Below, piece by piece: positions 57,356 through 64,000 of a stretch of DNA of 64,000 nucleotides (positions within the stretch are counted from its first letter, which is position 1; each line of letters opens with the position of its first letter). The translations under genes were made by a program, and so were the position numbers. The notes beneath the pieces were generated by a model. That model was not told the DNA's origin. It worked only from the letters and a program-made list of their open reading frames with translations, and did no database searches. This stretch comes from CAZABP01 sp964483245 (lineage in GTDB: Bacteria; Planctomycetota; UBA1135; UBA2386). The DNA is taken from positions 20,805 through 84,804 of the forward strand of contig CAZABP010000018.1 of assembly GCA_964483245.1 (NCBI GenBank), read 5' to 3'.

Positions 57356-59515
57356 ATGCGTTCGGATGCGCGCGCGATGAAGTGTGGGTGTTGGCGCGGG
57401 ATCGTGGTGCTGCAAACGCTGGTAGTTCTGGTATCCGGATCGCTTGCGGCGCAGCAGCAGGAAGTGCTCCGGATCGACGGGCTGTCCGCCGAAGACTGGC
57501 GCGAGCGGAACACCGCGGCGCGCGCGCTGATCGCGGCGGAGCGGATCGACGAGGCCGGGCTGATGGCGATCCTGACTGGGAAGGCAGACCAGCAGCTGCG
57601 TGCAGGCGTCGCGGAGTCGGATCTGCATCCAGGCTGGACGAGCGCCGTGGGTCTCGGAGGGCGCTTGCGAACGGGGGAGGACGCCGTGCTGCGGGTTCCG
57701 GATCTCGGAGTAGGTGCTGTGCTCGATCCCTCCCGCGGGAAAGAGCGTGTGCTCGTCGACCCGCGAGACCTCTGCATTCCCTGGTCGACACTGGCGCTCG
57801 GATTCTTCATCGCGGCGGAGCGACGGCTGACGATCGAGCAGTGCCTCGCTGCCGCCGCGCGCCAGATTGCGGACGAGTCGGCCGAGATCGGTTGGAACGC
57901 TGCCGCGTACCTGCTGCGTGCGGGAGCACTTGGCGAGGAAGAACTGAGAACCAGCGCGACCGACCCCGAGTGCTCGATCCGCATCGAGGATGCACGGATG
58001 GAACTGTTGCTGCGCAGTCCGGACTTCCGCGCGGGGGAGCTCAGGCGCTGGGAAGCGCTATCGGGTCTGCCGGAGGATGCGGAGCTGGCTGCGATGTGCC
58101 AACTCAGCGCCGACGAACTCCGAGGGCTGCAGGGTCTGGTCCGCATCGCTGTGCAGCGCGCTCTCGCCGACCGATCCACCCGCGGACCCTTCAGCCGCGG
58201 ACTGCAGCACGCGGCGAGGTTGGCATGCAGGCTCGATCCCGCGCCGATCGACCTGCTGGAGCCAGCGCTCGCCGGCAGCGCCGGACGCTTGGCGATCGCG
58301 ATCGTCTGGAAACTGGGACCACGCGCGCAGGCACTAGCACCGCGGCTGATCGCATTCGTACAGGATCCCGGCGAGAACGTGCCTGCGGATGCGATCGTGT
58401 GGGCGGAACTCGCCCTCGGCCGCATGGAGCTGAAAGGCGACGAAGCGCGCGCTGCGGTCGCGGCACTGCTCCAGCGCACGCGCCTCGAGCCCGACCGCCG
58501 GGAGCGATTCGGAATCCTCGCCGCATTGCGAGGACTGCGCGCTGGCATCACCGCGGAATGCGAGGCTTGGTTGCTCGAGCGCGTGCGCAGCGATCCGTTC
58601 CGGCCAGCGGAACCGACGGCGTCGATGCGGACGCTGCGAGAACTCGGATTGGCTGCACAGATCCCGTTCGCCAATCTGCGCTTCTGGTCGGACCACGGCG
58701 ACGAAGAAGCCACGGCTCAGGCATGGCTCGCGTTGCTCGAGCACGGTGAGGCGGGCATCAAGTTGCTGCAGCAGGCCACGCGCGAGGAACCGCGTTTCGT
58801 CGACTTCAGCCTGGCTGTAGCAGCGCTCGAAGCGGCACCGGAGCTGGCGTTGCAGTGGCTGCAGGGCCGGGACCCGAACCCGAAACGCGCCGTGCGCGAT
58901 GCAATCGTGACGAAGCCCGAACGCGCGACGGCGCTGGCGGGACAGCTCGCGCGGTTGCGCGGGGACCCGGATCAGCAAGTGCGCACGGTGGCGTGGACCG
59001 TATGGACTGCTACGGCGCCCGCAGACGAGCTGCTCGGTGCGTTGCGCGAAGCGTCGGCGACAGACGCGGGCGTCACGCTGCTCACGGCTGCGCACCGCCG
59101 CAAGCTGCCGTCGCGTGCCGATGCGGAGCTGTTGCTCCGTTGGTTCGATGATCCAGTGCTCGGCAGGTCGGCTCAGGCGGCATTGCGGGAACTCGACGCG
59201 GATCTCTACCGCGCGACGCTGCGCGCTCGCGCAGGCGCCGAGGACTCGTCATCCGCGAGCCGCGCGGCACTGCTTGCGGTGCTGCTCGAGTTCAGGCCGC
59301 TGACCGCGCAGGATCGTCAGCTCGTCGAGGGCGCGGTCGCAGAGCCTGGGTTCGCAGCGTCGGACGATGCGTCGCGGCTCTTCGATCGGCTGTTCCACCT
59401 GCAGCACGAGCGAGGGTGGGTGCGCACGTTGGGCGAGCGCCTGCTCGGATCGGCGGATCCGCAGGTCCGCGCCCGCGGCGCAGATCTCGTCTGGAGCCAT
59501 CGCGATGGCAGGTGA
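57356..59515 (+). CDS. Large secreted HEAT-like protein, paralogue 1 of 3
   Basis: A 719-residue exported protein. N-terminal MRSDARAMKCGCWRGIVVLQ plus TLVVLVSGSLAA is a signal peptide with a long basic start. The mature chain begins with the family's SAEDWRERNTAARALIAAER, then DLCIPWSTLALGFFIAAERR, and is a long run of alpha-helical repeats. ADAIVWAELALGRMELKGDE and the C-terminal end DPQVRARGADLVWSHRDGR recur in the two following paralogues. I do not recognise the family; HEAT-like scaffolding is inferred from repeat length and leucine spacing. Start ATG 57356 was preferred because of the TACCGT box; ATG 57377 would shorten the leader by seven residues. Its stop lies inside the start of paralogue 2 (11-base overlap). 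Confidence 0.75.
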   Translation: MRSDARAMKCGCWRGIVVLQTLVVLVSGSLAAQQQEVLRIDGLSAEDWRERNTAARALIAAERIDEAGLMAILTGKADQQLRAGVAESDLHPGWTSAVGLGGRLRTGEDAVLRVPDLGVGAVLDPSRGKERVLVDPRDLCIPWSTLALGFFIAAERRLTIEQCLAAAARQIADESAEIGWNAAAYLLRAGALGEEELRTSATDPECSIRIEDARMELLLRSPDFRAGELRRWEALSGLPEDAELAAMCQLSADELRGLQGLVRIAVQRALADRSTRGPFSRGLQHAARLACRLDPAPIDLLEPALAGSAGRLAIAIVWKLGPRAQALAPRLIAFVQDPGENVPADAIVWAELALGRMELKGDEARAAVAALLQRTRLEPDRRERFGILAALRGLRAGITAECEAWLLERVRSDPFRPAEPTASMRTLRELGLAAQIPFANLRFWSDHGDEEATAQAWLALLEHGEAGIKLLQQATREEPRFVDFSLAVAALEAAPELALQWLQGRDPNPKRAVRDAIVTKPERATALAGQLARLRGDPDQQVRTVAWTVWTATAPADELLGALREASATDAGVTLLTAAHRRKLPSRADAELLLRWFDDPVLGRSAQAALRELDADLYRATLRARAGAEDSSSASRAALLAVLLEFRPLTAQDRQLVEGAVAEPGFAASDDASRLFDRLFHLQHERGWVRTLGERLLGSADPQVRARGADLVWSHRDGR

Positions 59516-59719
59516 CGTGCGGCGCGGCTGCAGCCGGGCTTCGCGCGCGCCGGCACTCTCGTCGGGCCAGGTCGTGGTACTGGTCATGCTCCTCGCCGGT
59601 GCGGCCGTCCCCGCGCAGGCGCCGGCACCGCAGCCGATCGACGGCCTGTTCGCCGAAGACTGGCGCGAGCGGAACGCAGCGGCGCGCGCGCTGATCGCAG
59701 CGGAGCGGATCGACGAGGC
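59489..59719 (+). repeat. 231-bp perfect direct repeat, copy 1
   Basis: Identical base for base by eye to 61656-61886. It covers the last nine codons of one paralogue, the overlap, and the first ~71 codons of the next, including the signal peptide. Beyond both ends the two paralogues differ strongly. Confidence 0.9.
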
Positions 59720-61682
59720 CGGGCTGATGGCGGCCGTGCGCGGCGAGCATGCACCGACCGAGCAGCCCGGCATCGAGCGGCTCATGGGATTGGGTGGCGG
59801 CGCAGCCGGTCGGTTCGCAGATCCGGTCCGCGAGGCCCTGCGTCCGCCGGAACTGCTCCGTGCGCAACTGCGGATGGCCGTGCAGGATCTGAGCGCGCGG
59901 CAGCTCACCGACACCGCGGATCTCTGCATCCCGTGGTCGACGCGGACGTTGGCGCTGTTCGTCGCCGCCGAGCGCAGTCTGTTCTCGACGCGGATGCTGG
60001 ATGCGGCGACCGCATGCGCCGAAGGGCAGGCCGGTGAGCCGGCCCTGAACGCGGCGGTGTACCTGCGCCGCGCCGGCGGAGTCGCGCAGGAGCGGCGGCT
60101 TCGGCTGCTGGCTGCGACGGACACCGGCCCTCGGATGGTCGCCGCGCTCGTCGCCGCACTGCCCGACGATCCTGCGGCACGGGCCGACGTCCTGCATGTC
60201 TTGCGGGGCGATGACGCCGAGCGCGCGGCGCGCGTGCTCGCTGGTTTGTGGCGCTTCCGGCACGGTGCGTGGAGCCGCGAGCCGGAGTTCGTACGGGCAC
60301 TGCTCGATCTCGTGGGCGATCAGGATCGAAGCCGAGGCGAACTCGCGGAGGTGGCGCAGCAAGCGGCGGCGTTGCTCGCGGCGATCGAACCGCCGCCGCT
60401 GGCGTCAATCCGCGAGCGGCTCATCGCAGCGCCGGCACGAGGTGTCGTTGCGCTCGCGTGGCAGCTCGGCGCCGACGCGCAGGAGCTGGCACCCGCGCTC
60501 GTGGAGTTCCTGCGCGCCTCGGCCGAGCGGCACGCCGACGACGCGATCGTGTGGGCGGAGCTCGCGCTCGGGCGCATGGGTCTGCGCGGCGATGCGGCGC
60601 GCTCTGCCGTGGCCGCGCTGATGGTGCGTGTTGCAACCGATCCGCCACGCCGTGAACGGCTCGCGATCGCGACCGCCTTCGCCGGGCTCGGCGAGGGCCT
60701 CGACGCCACCGCGAAGAACTGGTTGCTGCGCACCGCGCAACCGACGTGGTTCCGCGTCCTCGATGCGCGGGTCGCCCTGCAGACGGTTGCAGCGCTGCGT
60801 CTCGGTGCCGGGATCCCGCTCGATCGACTGCGCAAGCTGACGCAGGACCGGGATCGCGACCTCGCGCGTGCGGCGGCTGTGCTGCTGTGCGCGCATGGTG
60901 CGGAAGGCCTCACGGAGCTGCGCGCGCTGCTCGAGCAGCAGCCCTCGTTGGTCCATGCCACCCTCGCGGAGCGCGTGCTCGCCGTGGCGCCGGACCTCAT
61001 CGCGAGCTGGTGCCGATCGGATCAGGCCGCGTTCCGCCGTGCGGCGCTCGGTGCGATCGCCAAGGAGCCAGAGCGCAATCCGCTGCCGCTGGCCGAGCTG
61101 CGCGAACGGACCGGCGATCCGGATTCCGCCGCGCCTGCCTTGGCCTGGAATGCCTGGCTCGCGCTCGCCCCTGCCGAGGAGGTGCTTGCGCTACTGAACC
61201 GCGAGCCGGCGAGCGAAGATCGCAACGACTGGCAGATGTTCCGGGTCGTCGCTGCCTGCGCCAGGCGCGAGCTGCTGCGTCCCGAGCACATGCCCTCGCT
61301 ACGTCCCTGGTTGGGTGTGCCACGCGTTGCCCGCGCGGTGCGTGCGGAGATGCGCGCGTTGGACGCGGAGTCGCTTCGTGGTGCACTCAACGAGGAACTG
61401 CAGCACGCGCGCCCGCGCGACCGGCGGGTCCGTACGTGGATCGAAGGCCTGCTCGAGTTTGCACCGCTCACCACAGCGGAGCTGGAGTTGCTCGAACGCG
61501 TGGCAGTGCCGCTGCTGCGCGACGACGGGTCGGCCGCCGATGGAATCGCGTTCGACTTCGCGAGGTTGTCGGAGCACTCGGAATGGGTGCGCAACCTCGG
61601 AGCTGCTTTGCTCGACGACCAGGATCCGCAGGTGCGCGCACGCGGAGCAGAGTTGGTCTGGAGCCATCGCGATGGCAGGTGA
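59505..61682 (+). CDS. Large secreted HEAT-like protein, paralogue 2 of 3
   Basis: A 725-residue exported protein that starts within the end of paralogue 1 (ATG 59505; GTG 59517 is an alternative). Signal peptide region VVVLVMLLAGAAVPAQ follows a 23-residue basic leader. Mature features are FAEDWRERNAAARALIAAER, DLCIPWSTRTLALFVAAERS, DDAIVWAELALGRMGLRGDA and the end DPQVRARGAELVWSHRDGR, so the same plan as its neighbours. The body is alpha-helical throughout and has no visible catalytic motif. Its 5' 231 bases are identical to those of paralogue 3, while the remainder is only distantly similar. Coupled translation with its neighbours is likely. Confidence 0.75.
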   Translation: MAGDVRRGCSRASRAPALSSGQVVVLVMLLAGAAVPAQAPAPQPIDGLFAEDWRERNAAARALIAAERIDEAGLMAAVRGEHAPTEQPGIERLMGLGGGAAGRFADPVREALRPPELLRAQLRMAVQDLSARQLTDTADLCIPWSTRTLALFVAAERSLFSTRMLDAATACAEGQAGEPALNAAVYLRRAGGVAQERRLRLLAATDTGPRMVAALVAALPDDPAARADVLHVLRGDDAERAARVLAGLWRFRHGAWSREPEFVRALLDLVGDQDRSRGELAEVAQQAAALLAAIEPPPLASIRERLIAAPARGVVALAWQLGADAQELAPALVEFLRASAERHADDAIVWAELALGRMGLRGDAARSAVAALMVRVATDPPRRERLAIATAFAGLGEGLDATAKNWLLRTAQPTWFRVLDARVALQTVAALRLGAGIPLDRLRKLTQDRDRDLARAAAVLLCAHGAEGLTELRALLEQQPSLVHATLAERVLAVAPDLIASWCRSDQAAFRRAALGAIAKEPERNPLPLAELRERTGDPDSAAPALAWNAWLALAPAEEVLALLNREPASEDRNDWQMFRVVAACARRELLRPEHMPSLRPWLGVPRVARAVRAEMRALDAESLRGALNEELQHARPRDRRVRTWIEGLLEFAPLTTAELELLERVAVPLLRDDGSAADGIAFDFARLSEHSEWVRNLGAALLDDQDPQVRARGAELVWSHRDGR

Positions 61683-61886
61683 CGTGCGGCGCGGCTGCAG
61701 CCGGGCTTCGCGCGCGCCGGCACTCTCGTCGGGCCAGGTCGTGGTACTGGTCATGCTCCTCGCCGGTGCGGCCGTCCCCGCGCAGGCGCCGGCACCGCAG
61801 CCGATCGACGGCCTGTTCGCCGAAGACTGGCGCGAGCGGAACGCAGCGGCGCGCGCGCTGATCGCAGCGGAGCGGATCGACGAGGC
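61656..61886 (+). repeat. 231-bp perfect direct repeat, copy 2
   Basis: Second copy of 59489-59719, exactly 2167 bases downstream. The first mismatch at the 3' side is C59720 against G61887. Confidence 0.9.
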
Positions 61887-63897
61887 GGGGTTGGTGGCAC
61901 TGCTGAGGGGGCAGGCCTCTGGGCCGTTGCGTGCGGGGCTGTCGATCGACGGCTCAGAGCGCCCTGGGGGTTGGGTTTCGGCGATCGACACGAGCGGTGG
62001 GAAGGTGGTCGATTCCGTGCTGCCGGAGTTGGTGATCCACGCGCCTCATTACGTCCCAGGATTCCAGGTCTCCACGCGCGGTCCGGCCGGACGGCTGTGC
62101 TGCTTCGCGCCGCCGCCTGCACGCGGTCGCGTGCCGGTCGTGGATCGAGACTTGTGCATCCCCTGGTCCACGATGGCGCTCGCCTTTCATGTCGTTGGCT
62201 CACGCAGATGGTTCGACGCGAGGATCCTCGATGCTGCTCGCGACCGCATCGCCGATGGCGACGCTCAGGCGTCGCGGAGCGCCGCGGTGTACCTGCTGCG
62301 CGCAAGCCTGGCCGGGAACGTCGTCGAGGCGATCGGTAGCGGCGACCCCGAGCTGCGCCCTCGATTCGGCAATGCGATGGCGCAGTTGCTCGCACGCGAC
62401 GCAGGGGTCGCGGAGCGCGTCGAGGCGGTCCTCGCAACGCAGCCTGAGCAGGTTCTGGATCCGCTGCTGGCTGCCGCCGCCGATCTCTCCGACGACATGC
62501 TCGCATCGCTCCCGAGCCTGACCCGAGCCGCGGCACGCATGATCGTCGATGACCCGCGGGCTCATGTCAGCCCGACGCCCGCCCATCAGCAGGCGATGCA
62601 CCTCCTTTCGCGCGCCGAGCCACTGCCGCTCGAGGAGCTCGCGCGGGCCTTCGAGGGGACGCCGAACCGCGCCCTGCTCGCGCTCGCCTGGGTCCTCGGC
62701 CCCCGTGCCAAGCCGCTCCTGCCGCAACTGGATGGGTTCCTGCGCGCACAGCCGCCGGGATTCGTTTCCGACTCGATCGTCTGGGCCGAACTGGCGCTCA
62801 GCCGGATGCAACTGAGCGGTGACGAAGCCAGGCTTGCGGTCGACGTGCTGATGCATCGCGCGGACGGCGATCCGGCGCGCAGGGAGAAGCTCGCGATCGC
62901 CGTGACGCTGGCCGATCTGCGCGACGGGATCGACGACGAGGCAAAGCGATGGTTGGTGGGTCTCGTTCGAATGAAGCCTTTCGACGCCATGCAGATCGTC
63001 ACGGCGGCGCGCTCGATCCACGCGCTGAAGCTGTCCGCGGCGGTGCCGTTCGAGGTCCTGCGAGCACTGTGCGGGCGTGTGAGGGACGGCGTCACGCGTG
63101 AGGTCTTGCCGTTGCTGGCCGCACATGGCGAGGAGGGGGCGACCCTGTTCCGCGAAGTCGTGGGCCGACGCCCTGCCCTGTTCCTCGTCGAAACCGCCAG
63201 AGTCGCCCTCGAGCTCACTCCAGACCTGGTTTCGCGCTACCTCGAGGGCGACGACGTCGAGCTGAAGCAGGCATGCATCTACGCGATCAAGCACGAACCG
63301 GAAGCATCGCCCGTGCCGCTCGCAAGGTTGCATGCGTTGCGCGAGGATCGGGACATCTACGTCCGGCAATCGGCGGCCATTGCGTGGGCCAGGCTCGCGC
63401 CAGCGGATGTCCTGGTGGCGGAGATCCGAGCGGCAGATCCTCCCGCACCGCCCGACCTCCGCTCTCTGCTCGACGCGGCGCGGGAGCGTCGGCTGTTGGC
63501 CAAGGAAGCTGCCGTCCTGCTCGGCAAGTGGATCGCCGACGCGCGGGTCGGGTACTTCGTGCGCGGGTGGATGCGTGAAGTCGATCCGGAGCTATTGCGC
63601 GAGCAGCTCGTCGGGCTGCTGCAGAAGCCGGACCTCGATCGTGCGGCGCGTGTCGAGTTCATCGAGAGTCTGCTCGTGTGCGAGCCGCTGACCGACACCG
63701 AGAAGGACCTGCTCGCGCGCATGATCGGCGCCCAGGACTTCGCGGCGGGAGCGTCGTCAGGGGTCTGTTACCGGCCGAGCGCGCTCCAGCACGACCGCGT
63801 CTGGGCGCGCGCGCTCGGCTTCCAAATGCTCGCGCAGCCGGACCCCAAGGTCCAAGCCAGCGGCGCCGACATCGTGTGGAGCCATCGCGACGCATAG
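61672..63897 (+). CDS. Large secreted HEAT-like protein, paralogue 3 of 3
   Basis: A 741-residue exported protein, start ATG 61672, overlapping paralogue 2 by 11 bases. The signal peptide and first ~71 residues are the same as in paralogue 2. Then it diverges: a cysteine-bearing insert RLCCFAPPPARGRVPVV lies before DLCIPWSTMALAFHVVGSRR. SDSIVWAELALSRMQLSGDE and the end DPKVQASGADIVWSHRDA keep the family plan, though the last motif has drifted. The body is a helical repeat series (ARLAVDVLMHRADGDPARRE; YVRQSAAIAWARLAPADVLV). No function is recognised. It lies at the end of the window's coding part, with ~100 bases of sequence left. Confidence 0.75.
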   Translation: MAGDVRRGCSRASRAPALSSGQVVVLVMLLAGAAVPAQAPAPQPIDGLFAEDWRERNAAARALIAAERIDEAGLVALLRGQASGPLRAGLSIDGSERPGGWVSAIDTSGGKVVDSVLPELVIHAPHYVPGFQVSTRGPAGRLCCFAPPPARGRVPVVDRDLCIPWSTMALAFHVVGSRRWFDARILDAARDRIADGDAQASRSAAVYLLRASLAGNVVEAIGSGDPELRPRFGNAMAQLLARDAGVAERVEAVLATQPEQVLDPLLAAAADLSDDMLASLPSLTRAAARMIVDDPRAHVSPTPAHQQAMHLLSRAEPLPLEELARAFEGTPNRALLALAWVLGPRAKPLLPQLDGFLRAQPPGFVSDSIVWAELALSRMQLSGDEARLAVDVLMHRADGDPARREKLAIAVTLADLRDGIDDEAKRWLVGLVRMKPFDAMQIVTAARSIHALKLSAAVPFEVLRALCGRVRDGVTREVLPLLAAHGEEGATLFREVVGRRPALFLVETARVALELTPDLVSRYLEGDDVELKQACIYAIKHEPEASPVPLARLHALREDRDIYVRQSAAIAWARLAPADVLVAEIRAADPPAPPDLRSLLDAARERRLLAKEAAVLLGKWIADARVGYFVRGWMREVDPELLREQLVGLLQKPDLDRAARVEFIESLLVCEPLTDTEKDLLARMIGAQDFAAGASSGVCYRPSALQHDRVWARALGFQMLAQPDPKVQASGADIVWSHRDA

Positions 63898-64000
63898 CAC
63901 GCGCCCGAAGCGGTACCCCCGGTCTCTCCTTAGAAACGAGCAGTTGGTGTCAGTTCCCCACCAGGCCGCGCCCTGACCACCGCGCACGAAACCGGCTAGT
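63898..64000 (+). other. Non-coding end of the window
   Basis: 103 bases after the third paralogue. I see no gene and no clear hairpin. The final GGCTAGT could be the start of a -10-like box cut by the window edge. Confidence 0.3.

Noticed and set aside
59489..61886. 231-bp repeats as insertion sequence ends
   Set aside because: They are direct, lie within coding sequence, have no terminal inverted repeats and no transposase between them.
1..64000. tRNA, rRNA or tmRNA genes
   Set aside because: I saw no cloverleaf with a TTCRA-type arm or rRNA-like stretch; without a search tool a missed tRNA cannot be excluded.

Overview
The window is about 70% GC and densely coded on both strands. It most likely comes from a free-living planctomycete-type bacterium (Planctomycetota). 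The reasons are several secreted proteins that end in the same cysteine-containing C-terminal module seen in planctomycete hypothetical proteins, secreted Kelch- and HEAT-like proteins in tandem, scarce Shine-Dalgarno sequences, and the overall gene mix. This is an inference from protein style; no rRNA or other marker is present. I found no tRNA, rRNA, CRISPR array, transposase or phage gene.

Layout: 1-2654 holds the start of an ECF sigma factor gene, a small unknown protein, a VOC/glyoxalase-fold protein and a secreted protein. 2655-13020 (minus) is a six-gene surface-glycan operon: a three-part glycosyltransferase, a Wzm/Wzt-type ABC exporter, a two-domain glycosyltransferase, an FkbM-like methyltransferase-type protein and a GT9-GT2 fusion. 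Five of the genes are joined by 4-base start/stop overlaps. 13021-13551 is non-coding and rich in small palindromes. 13552-20034 holds a secreted HExxH protein, a YceH-family protein, small proteins, a thioredoxin lipoprotein, a DinB-like protein, an outer-membrane barrel-like protein and a dual kinase. 20131-25422 (plus) is a second lipid/glycan operon: GT9, LPG-synthase-like membrane protein, B12-binding radical SAM enzyme and DegT aminotransferase. 25469-28815 has two HEAT-like proteins and a DapC-like aminotransferase.

28940-34745 carries two ArnT/GT39-like membrane glycosyltransferases facing a second DegT aminotransferase and a di-heme cytochrome c peroxidase. 34796-39813 carries a B3/B4-domain protein, a tryptophanase-like enzyme, a TPR lipoprotein and a multi-pass membrane protein. 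40009-45689 has a secreted subtilisin-like protease, an ArsB/SLC13-type transporter, two exported proteins and a universal stress protein. 45804-53247 (minus) is an energy block: a baeRF release-factor homologue, FdhB (NuoE-NuoF fusion), a formate dehydrogenase FdhA that reads through an in-frame TGA as selenocysteine, and a divergent pyruvate-kinase-like protein. 53345-63897 (plus) is a run of secreted proteins: a metallophosphoesterase, a 12-repeat Kelch-like protein and three tandem HEAT-like paralogues, two of which share a perfect 231-bp repeat.

Two window-wide points stand out. First, fdhA is not broken: the TGA lies exactly at the catalytic Cys/Sec position and is followed by a canonical bacterial SECIS hairpin. 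Second, at least eleven genes have a TANNNT box (consensus about TAtCcT followed by nCnGC) only 5-13 bases before the start codon, which suggests leaderless or nearly leaderless mRNAs; I used this to choose some starts.
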